64,000 nt of DNA from JANMDU01 sp031418715 (GCA_031418715.1 JANOJL010000056.1:1-64000), one strand, 5' to 3'. Shown: positions 34,292 to 43,911, counted from the first letter of the stretch. Program-made: numbers and translations. The notes: generated by a model from the sequence alone, not told the origin.

Positions 34292-35398
34292 ATGCAAACC
34301 ACAGCAAACCCAGGCAGCCTGCAAGGCATCAAAGTCATCGATCTCTCCCGCGTGCTCGGCGGCCCGTATTGCACGCAAATTTTGGCTGATCATGGTGCAG
34401 ATGTCTTGAAAATCGAGCCTCCTCAAGGTGACGAAACGCGTGGCTGGGGCCCGCCATTTAACGAACACGGCACAGCCAGCTATTTCCTCGGTCTGAACCG
34501 CAACAAACGCGGCATGACGATGGATTTATACGATCCCGCGCAGCGCGAAGCCTTGATGAAGCTGCTGGAAGATGCTGACGTGCTCGTCGAAAATTTCAAA
34601 ACCGGCAGCATGGAAAAATGGGGCATCGGTTTTGAAACGCTGCATGCTAAATTCCCTAGACTGATTCATTGCAGAGTAAGTGGCTTCGGCGCAGATGGCC
34701 CACTGGGCGGCCTGCCTGGTTATGACGCGGCAATTCAAGCGCTCGCCGGCCTCATGAGCATCAATGGTGAAAAAGGTGGAGAACCGCTTCGCATGGGGAT
34801 TCCGATTGTCGATATCGCTACTGGCATGAGCGCCGCCATGGGTATCTTGCTCGCGTTGCATGAGCGCAGTAAAAGCGGCCAAGGCCAGTTCGTTGAATCA
34901 AGTCTGTACGACAACGGCCTCGCGCTCCTCCATCCACACAGCGCCAATCATCTTCTGGATGGCCGTGTGCCTGGCCGCAGCGGCAATGCACATCCGAATA
35001 TCGTGCCCTACGACACATTTGCCACCGGCACTGAGCCCATCTTCCTCGCAGTGGGCAACGACCGCCAATTTGCCACCCTCGTCCAAACCATTGGTGCACC
35101 TGATCTCGCCGCCGATCCACGCTTTGTCAACAACGGTCTGCGCAACGTCAACCGCATCGCCCTCAAAGTCGCCCTCGAAGAAAAGCTCGCGCTCTTTGCT
35201 GGCAAACCGCTGGCTGACCAACTCATCCGAGCAGGCGTTCCTTGTGCTCCTATTCAAGACGTTAAAGCTGCCCTGAGCGACGAACACACCGATCACAGAG
35301 AAATGGTCGTCAATATCGGCGATTACAAAGGCGTTGCTTCCCCCATCAAACTCAGCCGCACGCCAGCGAGCTATCGCCTGCCGCCGCCTGAGCGTTAG
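34292..35398 (+). CDS. CaiB/BaiF family CoA transferase
   Basis: 368 residues, class III CoA transferase. LQGIKVIDLSRVLGGPYCTQ (about 10-29) is the N-terminal signature, the likely catalytic Asp is in GLPGYDAAIQALAGLM (about 145-160), and EPIFLAVGNDRQF follows. Donor and acceptor acids cannot be read from sequence. It follows the CoA ligase by 124 bp on the same strand and may serve aromatic or dicarboxylic acid metabolism. A GTG at 34256 is an alternative start. Confidence 0.87.
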   Translation: MQTTANPGSLQGIKVIDLSRVLGGPYCTQILADHGADVLKIEPPQGDETRGWGPPFNEHGTASYFLGLNRNKRGMTMDLYDPAQREALMKLLEDADVLVENFKTGSMEKWGIGFETLHAKFPRLIHCRVSGFGADGPLGGLPGYDAAIQALAGLMSINGEKGGEPLRMGIPIVDIATGMSAAMGILLALHERSKSGQGQFVESSLYDNGLALLHPHSANHLLDGRVPGRSGNAHPNIVPYDTFATGTEPIFLAVGNDRQFATLVQTIGAPDLAADPRFVNNGLRNVNRIALKVALEEKLALFAGKPLADQLIRAGVPCAPIQDVKAALSDEHTDHREMVVNIGDYKGVASPIKLSRTPASYRLPPPER

Positions 35399-35479
35399 AG
35401 CGCTGGAGCGCCCGAGCGCATCTGCGCCGCTCGCGGTAAGATTTGCACATTGTCACAACTTGACTCTTTGGCCTCCTCT

Positions 35480-37015
35480 ATGAATCTCCTTCGCGCCCCA
35501 CACCTCGCTTGCAAACTACTTGCGAGTTTCCTCTTAGCGGCAAGTTTTTCTGCACATGCGCAAACTGCGCCCAAGCCTGCGCGATCTGCGCAGCTTGAAA
35601 GCTCAGTGGTGAAGATTTTCACCACCTCGCGTCAGCCCGATCTTTTCCGCCCTTGGAACAAAGCTGCGCCCAGTGAAAGCACAGGCTCAGGCGTGGTGAT
35701 TGAAGGCAACCGCATCCTGACCAATGCGCATGTGGTGAACTATGCGAGCAGAGTGGAAGTACGTGCCAAAGAAGGTGGCGACAAGATGACAGCCAAGGTG
35801 GTGGCGATTGCGCGGGGTATTGATTTGGCAGTGCTGGAGCTGGAGGACAACAGCTTTTTCACCAACCGCCAGCCACCGCCTCGCGCGAGCTTGTTGCCTG
35901 AAGTGAAAGACGAAGTGTTGGCATATGGCTATCCGGTTGGCGGCAATTCGCTGTCGATCACCAAAGGCATCGTCTCGCGCATCGAATTTGTCTCCTACAA
36001 CTTTCCCGTACAAGGCTTGCGCATTCAGGTGGATGCAGCCATCAATCCTGGCAACAGTGGCGGCCCGGTGTTTGCGGGCGACAAGATGATTGGTGTGGCG
36101 TATTCAATCGCCAGTAGTGCGCAAAATATTGGCTACATCATTCCCAATGAAGAGGTGGAATTATTTTTGCAAGACATTGCCGATGGCAAATACGATGGCA
36201 AAGCCGCGATTTATGACGAGCTGCAAACGCTGGAAAATCCCGCATTGCGCGAGTTTCTCAAAATTGAAAAATCCGTGCGCGGCATGGTGGTGCAGCAACC
36301 ATTGTCCAAAGAAGCCAGCTATCCACTGAAAGAATGGGATGTGATCACGCGCATCGGCAAAACCGATATTGACAACCAAGGCTTGGTACGACTCACGAGC
36401 GATGTCAATGTGCGCTTTCAATACCATGTACAAAAAGCGGCACGCAATGGCATGGTGCCGCTCACCGTGGTGCGGCAAGGCAAAGTGATGGAGATTGAAT
36501 TGCCTGTGGTGGCTCGCAGGCCGCGCTTGGTGGAAGGGTTGGGCGGCTCTTATCCGAGTTACTTTATTTACGGCCCGATGGTGTTTTCCCGCGCGACATG
36601 GGAATTTCGTAGCTTCTTTAACAGCAATGCAGGCTCACTCAACAGCTTCGCCTTCAACGCGCAGCCTTTGGTCACGCGCATGGCCGATGCGCCCGATGCG
36701 AAGCGGGAGGATTTGGTGGTGGTGAGTGCGCCGTTTTTCCCGCATCGACTGGTGTCGGGTTATGACAATCGCTTTGGCTCCGTGGTGCAGTCCGTCAACG
36801 ATATTCCTGTGCGTAGCCTGCGCCATATGGCCGAGTTGCTGCGCGATTTGAAGACGGAGCTGGTAGTGATCAAGTTTGATCAGCAGTCCGCAGAATCCAT
36901 TGTGTTGCCGCATGCAAAAATACTGGCATCCACAGAAGAAATCCTCAGCGACAACGGCATCCGTTTCCAAGCATCGCCCGATTTACTGGATGCATGGCCT
37001 CTGAAAAGCCGCTGA
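35480..37015 (+). CDS. S1C (HtrA-like) trypsin-like serine protease
   Basis: 511 residues. The signal peptide ends near SAHAQTA (about 26). The chymotrypsin-fold catalytic triad shows as His in ILTNAHVVN (about 77), Asp in ARGIDLAVLEL (about 113) and Ser in AAINPGNSGGPVF (about 191). PDZ-like segments follow (about 255-345 and 390-490). That is longer than typical DegP/DegS and closer to bacterial Deg-like proteases with two divergent PDZ modules. It should act in the periplasm. I place the start at ATG 35480, which begins the signal peptide. Confidence 0.85.
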   Translation: MNLLRAPHLACKLLASFLLAASFSAHAQTAPKPARSAQLESSVVKIFTTSRQPDLFRPWNKAAPSESTGSGVVIEGNRILTNAHVVNYASRVEVRAKEGGDKMTAKVVAIARGIDLAVLELEDNSFFTNRQPPPRASLLPEVKDEVLAYGYPVGGNSLSITKGIVSRIEFVSYNFPVQGLRIQVDAAINPGNSGGPVFAGDKMIGVAYSIASSAQNIGYIIPNEEVELFLQDIADGKYDGKAAIYDELQTLENPALREFLKIEKSVRGMVVQQPLSKEASYPLKEWDVITRIGKTDIDNQGLVRLTSDVNVRFQYHVQKAARNGMVPLTVVRQGKVMEIELPVVARRPRLVEGLGGSYPSYFIYGPMVFSRATWEFRSFFNSNAGSLNSFAFNAQPLVTRMADAPDAKREDLVVVSAPFFPHRLVSGYDNRFGSVVQSVNDIPVRSLRHMAELLRDLKTELVVIKFDQQSAESIVLPHAKILASTEEILSDNGIRFQASPDLLDAWPLKSR

Positions 37016-37044
37016 TCTTTCCATTTTTTTTACATTTCATCATC

Positions 37045-37833
37045 ATGACCTCTTCACTCCAAGGCAAAACCGCCCTCGTCACCGGCTCCACCAGCGGCAT
37101 TGGTCTGGGCATCGCCATCGAGCTGGCCAAGCAAGGCGCCCATCTCATTCTCAACGGCTTTGGTGAGCCTTCTGCCATTGAAGCGGCCAAAGCGCAGGTC
37201 AGCGCCTTTGGCGTCAAAGTGGCCTATCACGGCGCAGACATGAGCAAGCCTGCAGAGATCGAAGCCATGATGGCGTTTGCGGCGAAAGAGATGGGCGGCG
37301 TCGACATCCTGGTGAACAATGCCGGAATTCAACATGTGAGCCCAGTGGAGAGCTTCCCGACAGAGAAGTGGGATGCCATCATCGCGATCAATCTCTCGAG
37401 TGCCTTCCACACCACTCGCTTGGTCATGCCCGGCATGCGCGCCAAAAACTGGGGTCGCATCATCAACATCGCCTCTGCGCACGGCCTCGTCGCCTCCAAA
37501 GACAAATCCGCCTACGTCGCCGCCAAACATGGCTTGGTCGGCTTCACCAAGTCCATCGCACTGGAGACCGCCACCACCGGCATCACCTCCAACGCGATCT
37601 GCCCCGGCTGGGTGCTCACGCCCTTGGTGCAAAAGCAGATTGACGACCGTGCCAAGCGCGAAGGCATCAGCGTCGACAAGGCAAGCAAGGACTTATTGGG
37701 CGAAAAGCAACCGAGCTTGCAATTCACCACGCCACAGCAACTCGGCCAACTCGCCGTCTTCCTCTGCCAAGATGCCGCCATGAATGTACGTGGTCAGGCT
37801 TGGGCCGTGGATGGGGGCTGGACGGCGCAGTAA
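37045..37833 (+). CDS. 3-hydroxybutyrate dehydrogenase (SDR family)
   Basis: 262 residues, classic short-chain dehydrogenase. It has the cofactor motif TGSTSGIGLGIA (about 13-24), NNAGIQHVSPVESFP (about 92-106), and the active-site Tyr-Lys pair in SAYVAAKHGL (about 154-163). NAGIQHV, GLVASKDKSAYVAAKHG and the GEKQPSLQFT tail segment are typical of D-3-hydroxybutyrate dehydrogenase, which interconverts 3-hydroxybutyrate and acetoacetate with NAD in PHB metabolism. The ATG at 37045 is 29 bp after the protease stop. Confidence 0.88.
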   Translation: MTSSLQGKTALVTGSTSGIGLGIAIELAKQGAHLILNGFGEPSAIEAAKAQVSAFGVKVAYHGADMSKPAEIEAMMAFAAKEMGGVDILVNNAGIQHVSPVESFPTEKWDAIIAINLSSAFHTTRLVMPGMRAKNWGRIINIASAHGLVASKDKSAYVAAKHGLVGFTKSIALETATTGITSNAICPGWVLTPLVQKQIDDRAKREGISVDKASKDLLGEKQPSLQFTTPQQLGQLAVFLCQDAAMNVRGQAWAVDGGWTAQ

Positions 37834-37851
37834 GCACTGCGACACTTGCAT

Positions 37852-38397
37852 ATGGACATCGCCGCGCATGCTCTATGGGTCGGGGTGGGTCTTGCCATCA
37901 TCCATCGGCGTCACCGGATCTCGCCGCGAATCGCTGCTTCCACACTGGCTTTGGCTGTGTTGCCTGATTTAGCCCATCTCTTGCCGATGATCAGTTGGAA
38001 TGTCTTTGGCGATGGATCGTGGGCACAGTTGTGGCATTACTCGGTCGCGCTGCCCGGGCAGGAGCCGACCGTTCCCCCGGCAATCACGTGGCTAACGCAT
38101 CATTTGCATTGCGTTTTTCACAGCGCCATCGTCGCCGGCTTCGTATCGCTGATTGCTTGGCGATTCTGGCCCCAGCAATGCCTGCCGCTGTTGGGCTGGT
38201 GGTCTCATATCTTGATCGATATCCCCACGCATTCTGCAGATTTCTACCCGAGCCCCGTGCTCTACCCCATCACACAGCGCGGCTTCGATGGTTTGGCTTG
38301 GAATACACCTTGGTTTATGGCCCTGAACTATGCAGCCTTGTGCGTCGCCGGTATATACCTGCTCTGGACCTATCGCCAGGATCACAGCAAACAGTAG
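37852..38397 (+). CDS. Membrane-bound metal-dependent hydrolase-like protein (YdjM/DUF457-like)
   Basis: 181 residues, several hydrophobic helices. Conserved-looking polar residues inside helices, AVLPDLAHLLPM (about 38-49), a His-rich HHLHCVFHSAIV (about 82-93) and WWSHILIDIPTHS (about 118-130), follow the PDxxH...HxxxDxxTH scheme of the YdjM/YvsG family. No enzyme activity can be assigned. It follows the dehydrogenase by 18 bp, using ATG 37852 rather than TTG 37846. Confidence 0.6.
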   Translation: MDIAAHALWVGVGLAIIHRRHRISPRIAASTLALAVLPDLAHLLPMISWNVFGDGSWAQLWHYSVALPGQEPTVPPAITWLTHHLHCVFHSAIVAGFVSLIAWRFWPQQCLPLLGWWSHILIDIPTHSADFYPSPVLYPITQRGFDGLAWNTPWFMALNYAALCVAGIYLLWTYRQDHSKQ

Positions 38398-38442
38398 GTG
38401 CACGATCCGGCGCACCGTCGCGGCTGTGAATCTTGGCAAATA

Positions 38443-39531
38443 TTAGGTGTCTTTACTGATCTTGATCGAAGGAAACTTCGATGAAAAATCTTTCGCCTTC
38501 GCAGCAATTTTGATGGCTACCTGCCGCGCGACAGCTTTGTAAATGCCAGCAATGTCGCCATCAGGATCGGTCACCATCGTGGGCCGGCCGCTGTCTGCGT
38601 TGACGCGAATGCTCATGTTGAGCGGCAGTGCGCCGAGATAGTCGATGGCCTTCTCAGCAGCGTAGCGTTTGCCGCCATCTTCGCCGAAGATGTGTTCGGT
38701 GTGGCCGCATTGGGGGCAGCAATAAACGGCCATATTCTCGACGATGCCCAGAATCGGCACACCAACCTTCTCAAACATCGCCACACCTTTTTTCGCATCG
38801 AGCAGGGCGATGTCTTGCGGTGTGGTGACGATCACAGCGCCCGTCATCGGCACGCGCTGGCTGAGCGTGAGCTGGATATCGCCTGTGCCTGGCGGCATGT
38901 CCACGATCAAATAATCCAAATCTTTCCAATTCGTCTGGCGAATCAGTTGCTCCAGGGCTTGCGTGGCCATGGGGCCGCGCCAGATCATGGCTTCGTCTTG
39001 GTTCACGAGGAAACCGATGCTCATCACCTGAACGCCGTAATTTTCCATTGGCTCCATGGTTTTGCCGTCTTCGCTCTCGGGGCGGCCTTCAATACCCATC
39101 ATCATCGGCTGGCTCGGGCCATAAATATCCGCATCCAAAATACCCACGCGCGCGCCCTCGGCTGCCAATGCGAGTGCGAGGTTCACCGTCGTCGTGCTCT
39201 TGCCCACGCCGCCTTTGCCAGAAGCAACGGCAACGATGTTTTTCACCGTGGGCATCAATGCCACGCCGCGCTGCGCCGCATGCGCCACGATTTTCACGCT
39301 TACATTGCAAGAGACGTTGTCCACCCCCGCCACGCCCTTGGCCGCAGCAATCAGCGCCTTACGAAAGCCTGGAATCTGGCTTTTGGCCGGGTAGCCCAGC
39401 TCCACGTCAAAGGCCACATCGCCTTCGGAGACCGTCAAATTTTTAATACATTTGCTGGAGACAAAATCTTTGCCGGTATTGGTGTCAATCACGCTTTTGA
39501 GCGCGTCCAGGATCTGTTCGTTGGTGGCCAT
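38443..39531 (-). CDS. apbC: Iron-sulfur cluster carrier protein ApbC/Mrp (P-loop NTPase)
   Basis: 362 residues. An N-terminal MIP18/DUF59-like domain (about 1-90) precedes the Mrp NTPase with deviant Walker A ASGKGGVGKSTTTVN (about 104-118), switch region DADIYGPSQP (about 136-145), and the CxxC of YCCPQCGH (about 263-270) that bridges a 4Fe-4S cluster in the dimer. It delivers Fe-S clusters to apoproteins, fitting for a genome with many-cluster enzymes. It is divergent from metG. Confidence 0.93.
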   Translation of the reverse strand: MATNEQILDALKSVIDTNTGKDFVSSKCIKNLTVSEGDVAFDVELGYPAKSQIPGFRKALIAAAKGVAGVDNVSCNVSVKIVAHAAQRGVALMPTVKNIVAVASGKGGVGKSTTTVNLALALAAEGARVGILDADIYGPSQPMMMGIEGRPESEDGKTMEPMENYGVQVMSIGFLVNQDEAMIWRGPMATQALEQLIRQTNWKDLDYLIVDMPPGTGDIQLTLSQRVPMTGAVIVTTPQDIALLDAKKGVAMFEKVGVPILGIVENMAVYCCPQCGHTEHIFGEDGGKRYAAEKAIDYLGALPLNMSIRVNADSGRPTMVTDPDGDIAGIYKAVARQVAIKIAAKAKDFSSKFPSIKISKDT

Positions 39532-39633
39532 GAGGGAATGCTTCGCTATCGGGCAAAAAGGGAAAGAATCCAGTAAGTGTACCGAAGCCCCATAAAATCA
39601 GGGCTTCCCCTTAGAAAAAGCCATATTCTCGCC

Positions 39634-41733
39634 ATGACCGACAAACGTCAACTCTTCGTCACCACCGCCCTGCCGTATGCCAACGGCAAGTTCCATATCG
39701 GCCACATCATGGAGTACATCCAGGCCGATATCTGGGTGCGGTTCCAGCGCATGCAGGGTCATGAGGTGAATTTTGTCTGCGCCGATGATGCTCATGGCGC
39801 GCCGATCATGATTGCGGCGGAGAAAGCCGGCAAAACCCCGCGCCAGTTTGTGGACGACATCGCTGCTGGCCGCAAAGAGTATCTGGACGGTTTTCACATC
39901 AGCTTTGACAACTGGAGCCATACGGACAGTGAAGAAAACCACGCCCTGTGCAAAGCCATCTACGCTGAGCTCGACAAAGTCGGTTTGATTGGCAAGAAGA
40001 GCGTGGAGCAGTTTTTCGATCCTGATAAAAACATGTTTTTGCCAGATCGCTTTATCAAAGGCGAGTGCCCCAAATGCGGCACGAAAGACCAATATGGCGA
40101 CAACTGCGAGAACTGTGGCGCCGTCTATGCACCGACCGATCTGAAAAACCCCTACTCTGCGCTCAGCGGCACCACCCCGATTCTCAAAAGCAGCGACCAT
40201 TACTTCTTTAGCTTGTCTGACCCACGCTGCGTTAAATACCTCGAAGAGTGGACGCAAGGCCCGGATGATTCCGGCAAGCCTCGGCTCCAACCCGAAGTGG
40301 CCAACAAAGTTAAAGAATGGTTTTCTGTGCGAACCAACGCCGACGGCAGCACATCGGAAGGCCTGGCCGATTGGGATATCTCCCGCGATGCGCCCTATTT
40401 CGGCATTGAAATCCCCGGCGCACCGGGCAAATATTTCTACGTGTGGTTTGACGCACCCATTGGCTATCTCGCATCGCTAAAAAATCTCCTGGGCAAACGC
40501 GGCCAAGATTTTGACGCGTACATCGCACCGGATTCACCCGTCGAGCAATACCATTTCATCGGCAAAGACATCGTTACGTTCCACACGCTTTTCTGGCCAG
40601 CCGTTTTGAAGTTCAGTGGCCGCAAAACGCCAAGCAATGTATTTGTTCATGGCTTCCTCACGGTGAATAACGGCGAGAAGATGAGCAAAAGCCGTGGCAC
40701 TGGACTGGATCCTCTCAAATACCTCGGCTTGGGCATGAACCCAGAATGGTTACGATATTACTTAGCAACAAAACTGTCGGCAAAGAACGAAGACATTGAC
40801 TTCAACGCAGAAGATTTCATGCTGAGAGTCAATAGTGATTTGATTGGCAAGTTTGTGAATATTGCTAGTCGCGCATCTAAATTTTTGTCAGATGGAAAAT
40901 TAGTTGAAAGTCAATATCCAAAAGACTCTCATCACGATTTCAATCTACTTGTTGATGAAGTCAAAGGCTATTACGAAAATCGTGAGTACTCCAAAGCAAT
41001 GCGAATCATCATGGAGGCTGCTGATTTCATGAATTCCCAAATCGCAAGTACTGCACCTTGGGATTTGGTGAAGCAAGGCAATTCCGTAAGAGCTGCTGAA
41101 TTCTGCTCGGATTGCATTCTTCGATTTAAAGTCTTAGTTGCATGCCTCAAGCCAGTACTGCCCAATTTAGCTCGCGAGGCTGAGAAGTTTTTAAACTGCG
41201 GGGACCTGAATTGGGACAATGCGCTAACGCCTTTACCAGTCGGTCACCGCGTGGGCAACTACGAACACCTCATGCAGCGCGTCACAAAAGAGCAACTTGA
41301 AGCCCTTTTTGAGCCTCCCGCCGTTATAGAACCTGCGCCAGTTGCTATTGAAAATGTAGCACCTACCTTACCCGGCGGAGAAGCCATTGCTGAGACGATC
41401 ACGATTGATGACTTCACCAAAATCGATCTGCGTATCGCCAAAATCGTTAACTGCGAATCGGTCCAAGGCTCGACCAAACTGCTGCGCCTCACGCTCGATG
41501 TGGGTGAAGGTAAAACCAGAAATGTGTTTTCCGGCATTGCCAGCATGTACAAGCCCGAGCAGCTTGTGGGAAAGCTCACCGTGATGGTGGCCAATCTTGC
41601 GCCGCGCAAGATGAAGTTTGGCGTGAGTGAGGGCATGGTGCTGGCGGGCAGTCATGCGGATGAAAAAGCCAATCCCGGCATCCATATTCTGGAGCCTTGG
41701 CCCGGCGCGCAGCCTGGCATGCGCGTGCGTTAG
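39634..41733 (+). CDS. metG: Methionine--tRNA ligase
   Basis: 699 residues. HIGH-type ANGKFHIGHIMEY (about 15-27), zinc knuckle CPKCGTKDQYGDNCENC (about 144-160), KMSKS in NGEKMSKSRGT (about 347-357), anticodon domain, and a C-terminal tRNA-binding OB domain starting about 588 (TITIDDFTKIDLRIAKI). Residues about 559-576 between the last two parts come from a dispersed-repeat copy. From about 40737 to 41225 the gene turns clearly AT-richer, with ATT/TTA/AAA-type codons, then returns to the local style. The ATG at 39634 begins the family-typical start; an upstream frame is open from 39577. Confidence 0.96.
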   Translation: MTDKRQLFVTTALPYANGKFHIGHIMEYIQADIWVRFQRMQGHEVNFVCADDAHGAPIMIAAEKAGKTPRQFVDDIAAGRKEYLDGFHISFDNWSHTDSEENHALCKAIYAELDKVGLIGKKSVEQFFDPDKNMFLPDRFIKGECPKCGTKDQYGDNCENCGAVYAPTDLKNPYSALSGTTPILKSSDHYFFSLSDPRCVKYLEEWTQGPDDSGKPRLQPEVANKVKEWFSVRTNADGSTSEGLADWDISRDAPYFGIEIPGAPGKYFYVWFDAPIGYLASLKNLLGKRGQDFDAYIAPDSPVEQYHFIGKDIVTFHTLFWPAVLKFSGRKTPSNVFVHGFLTVNNGEKMSKSRGTGLDPLKYLGLGMNPEWLRYYLATKLSAKNEDIDFNAEDFMLRVNSDLIGKFVNIASRASKFLSDGKLVESQYPKDSHHDFNLLVDEVKGYYENREYSKAMRIIMEAADFMNSQIASTAPWDLVKQGNSVRAAEFCSDCILRFKVLVACLKPVLPNLAREAEKFLNCGDLNWDNALTPLPVGHRVGNYEHLMQRVTKEQLEALFEPPAVIEPAPVAIENVAPTLPGGEAIAETITIDDFTKIDLRIAKIVNCESVQGSTKLLRLTLDVGEGKTRNVFSGIASMYKPEQLVGKLTVMVANLAPRKMKFGVSEGMVLAGSHADEKANPGIHILEPWPGAQPGMRVR
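41311..41361 (+). repeat. Dispersed repeat, copy 9 (inside metG)
   Basis: GAGCCTCCCGCCGTTATAGA, then GCGCCAGTTGCTATTGAAAA and GTAGCA. It is translated AVIEPAPVAIENVA in the linker just before the C-terminal tRNA-binding domain, in the same frame as the rsuA and formate dehydrogenase beta copies. Confidence 0.8.
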
Positions 41734-41767
41734 GCACGACGGGTGCAGCCTGCTTCACAGGTGTAAC

Positions 41768-42592
41768 ATGCCACTGATGAGCAGCACAATAAAAACCGTC
41801 CAAAACGTCCGCAAACAGGCTTACCGCAACTACGCTGCACCGCAGGTGAGCGAAACTTTTGATCGTGTGCGCGAGTTTTACAAACTTAACCACACGCACC
41901 AAACCCATGATTTCGTGAAAGCGAAGAAGGCTGAATTCTTAAGCTTTAAGCGACAGAAGATGAATCCTTGGGATGCGCTGGATTACCTCAACACGACGGT
42001 GGACGATTCTGACCCCGACACTTCGTTGCCGCAGATTGATCATCTCGTGCAAACCGCTGAAGCCATGCGATCGGATGGCCAACCTGATTGGATGGTGCTC
42101 ACCGGTTTTATTCATGACCTAGGGAAAGTGCTTTGCCTGTTTGGCGAACCGCAATGGGCGGTGGTGGGCGATACGTTTCCTACGGGTTGCGCGTATTCAT
42201 CGAAGATTGTTTACAGCGAGTTCTTCCATCTGAATCCTGATGCCCTGCGCGCTGATTTGCAAACCAAGTATGGTATCTACGCTCCGAATTGCGGCCTCAA
42301 TCAAGTACATATGAGCTGGGGTCACGATGAATATCTGTATCACTTGCTGAGCGATCATCTTCCGATGGAAGCGCTGTACATGATTCGATATCACAGCTTC
42401 TACAGTTGGCACAAAGAGGGCGATTACGATCATTTGTGTAACGCCCAAGACCGCGCCATGCTGCCTTGGGTGCAGCGCTTCAACCCATATGACTTGTATT
42501 CCAAGAACCCGAATCGACCTGTGCTCAAGGCTGTGAAGCCCTATTACGAAGATCTCATGGCGAAATACTTGCCTGCTGAAATTCAGTTCTGA
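41768..42592 (+). CDS. myo-Inositol oxygenase
   Basis: 274 residues, strongly like the eukaryotic-type MIOX family (animal enzyme about 285). It would cleave myo-inositol with O2 to D-glucuronate. The diiron HD-fold ligands are visible: QIDHLVQTAEAM (about 88-99), GFIHDLGKVL (about 113-122), MSWGHDEYLYH (about 180-190), a His in IRYHSFYSWHKEG and Asp in DYDHLCNAQDR. No uronate or inositol catabolic genes lie nearby. It begins 34 bp after metG. The MIOX type is well known in animals and plants and sparse in bacteria as far as I recall. Confidence 0.92.
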   Translation: MPLMSSTIKTVQNVRKQAYRNYAAPQVSETFDRVREFYKLNHTHQTHDFVKAKKAEFLSFKRQKMNPWDALDYLNTTVDDSDPDTSLPQIDHLVQTAEAMRSDGQPDWMVLTGFIHDLGKVLCLFGEPQWAVVGDTFPTGCAYSSKIVYSEFFHLNPDALRADLQTKYGIYAPNCGLNQVHMSWGHDEYLYHLLSDHLPMEALYMIRYHSFYSWHKEGDYDHLCNAQDRAMLPWVQRFNPYDLYSKNPNRPVLKAVKPYYEDLMAKYLPAEIQF

Positions 42593-42642
42593 AGGCCGGT
42601 GCTTCTTCAATCGTTGGCACAAGGCTTGCTCAGTTTTTTCAC

Positions 42643-43911
42643 ATGAATTTCCGTCCGCGCCTGCTCGACACCTTGCCTGGTTATGGCCGTGCAGCCCTCA
42701 TCAAAGACATTGGCGCCGGTGTGACGGTTGGTATCGTGGCCTTGCCACTGGCCGTTGCGATCGCTATTGCGTCGGGTCTGCCGCCTCAGGCTGGCCTGTG
42801 GACCGCGATTGTGGGCGGCTTAGTGGTATCACTGCTCGGTGGCTCGAATGTGCAGATCGCTGGCCCAGCCAATGCCTTCATTGTGGTGGTCTATAGCATC
42901 GTGCTGCAACACGGCATCATAGGTTTGCTGCTGGCCACGATGATGGCAGGCTCGCTGATGGTGCTCATGGGTTTGTTGCAACTCGGGCGCTGGATGCGCT
43001 ATGTGCCGGATGCTTTGATTGAAGGTTTCACCAGCGCGATTGCGGTGATCATCATCATCACGCAGCTCAAAGATGCGCTGGGTCTGCCGCTGTCCAAGCC
43101 ACCTGCAGATGTGATCGGTCTCGTCGCCGCTTTGACGGGCAAGCTCGCGCAATTCAACCCGTGGTCACTCGCCTTGGCGCTGGGCTGCATTCTCACGCTG
43201 GTGCTCTGGCAGCAATCGACTAAGCGCTGGTCAATGCTCTCGCGCATCCCGGGGCCGATGGTGGCGCTGCTTGGGCTCACGCTGCTGGCTTGGGGCTTTC
43301 AAATTCCTGCCGAGACGATTGGCAGCCGCTTTGGCATCGCTTTCCAAGAAATGGGCAGTCATTGGCCGAGCATCAGTTTTCCGGCCATGCCGTGGAGCAG
43401 TCTGCCTGCGCTGATCGTGCCAGCATGCACCTTGGCCGCGCTCTCTGCGATTGAATCGTTACTCTGCGCACGCATGGCCGATGAGCAAGCGCCCAAAATG
43501 CAAAAACATGCCCCCAGTCAGGAGCTGATAGCGCAAGGTATCGCCAACATGGCCGTACCGCTATTGGGCGGTATGCCAGTCACAGGCACAATCGCCCGCA
43601 CCATGACCAACCTGCGCACCGGCGGCAGCACGCCGATTGCGGGTATCGTGCACTCGCTCACTTTGCTGCTGATCGTGCTGCTTGCAACGCCATTGGCTGC
43701 ACACATTCCGCTGGCCGTGCTCGCAGGAATTTTGCTCTTCATCGCCTGGAACATGGGCAATTGGAAGGTCCTGATGTCTTTGCACCGCCAACCTCGCGAA
43801 TGGAGTTGGGTGCTAAGTGTGACGTTTATTTTCACGCTAGCTTTGAGCTTGACATGGGGAATTACCTGCGGGTTGGCAGTTTCTTGGGCGCTTAAGCGGT
43901 TGAAGGCTTGA
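42643..43911 (+). CDS. SulP-family inorganic anion transporter without STAS domain
   Basis: 422 residues, 10-12 membrane segments. The SulP signature is present as KDIGAGVTVGIVALPLAVAIAIASG (residues 21-45), with GLWTAIVGGLVVSLLGGS after it, and AALSAIESLLCARMAD near 265. It ends at WALKRLKA right after the last helix. The cytoplasmic STAS domain that most SulP proteins carry is therefore absent and no separate STAS gene follows. Sulfate or bicarbonate transport is likely; the substrate is not readable. Confidence 0.87.
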   Translation: MNFRPRLLDTLPGYGRAALIKDIGAGVTVGIVALPLAVAIAIASGLPPQAGLWTAIVGGLVVSLLGGSNVQIAGPANAFIVVVYSIVLQHGIIGLLLATMMAGSLMVLMGLLQLGRWMRYVPDALIEGFTSAIAVIIIITQLKDALGLPLSKPPADVIGLVAALTGKLAQFNPWSLALALGCILTLVLWQQSTKRWSMLSRIPGPMVALLGLTLLAWGFQIPAETIGSRFGIAFQEMGSHWPSISFPAMPWSSLPALIVPACTLAALSAIESLLCARMADEQAPKMQKHAPSQELIAQGIANMAVPLLGGMPVTGTIARTMTNLRTGGSTPIAGIVHSLTLLLIVLLATPLAAHIPLAVLAGILLFIAWNMGNWKVLMSLHRQPREWSWVLSVTFIFTLALSLTWGITCGLAVSWALKRLKA

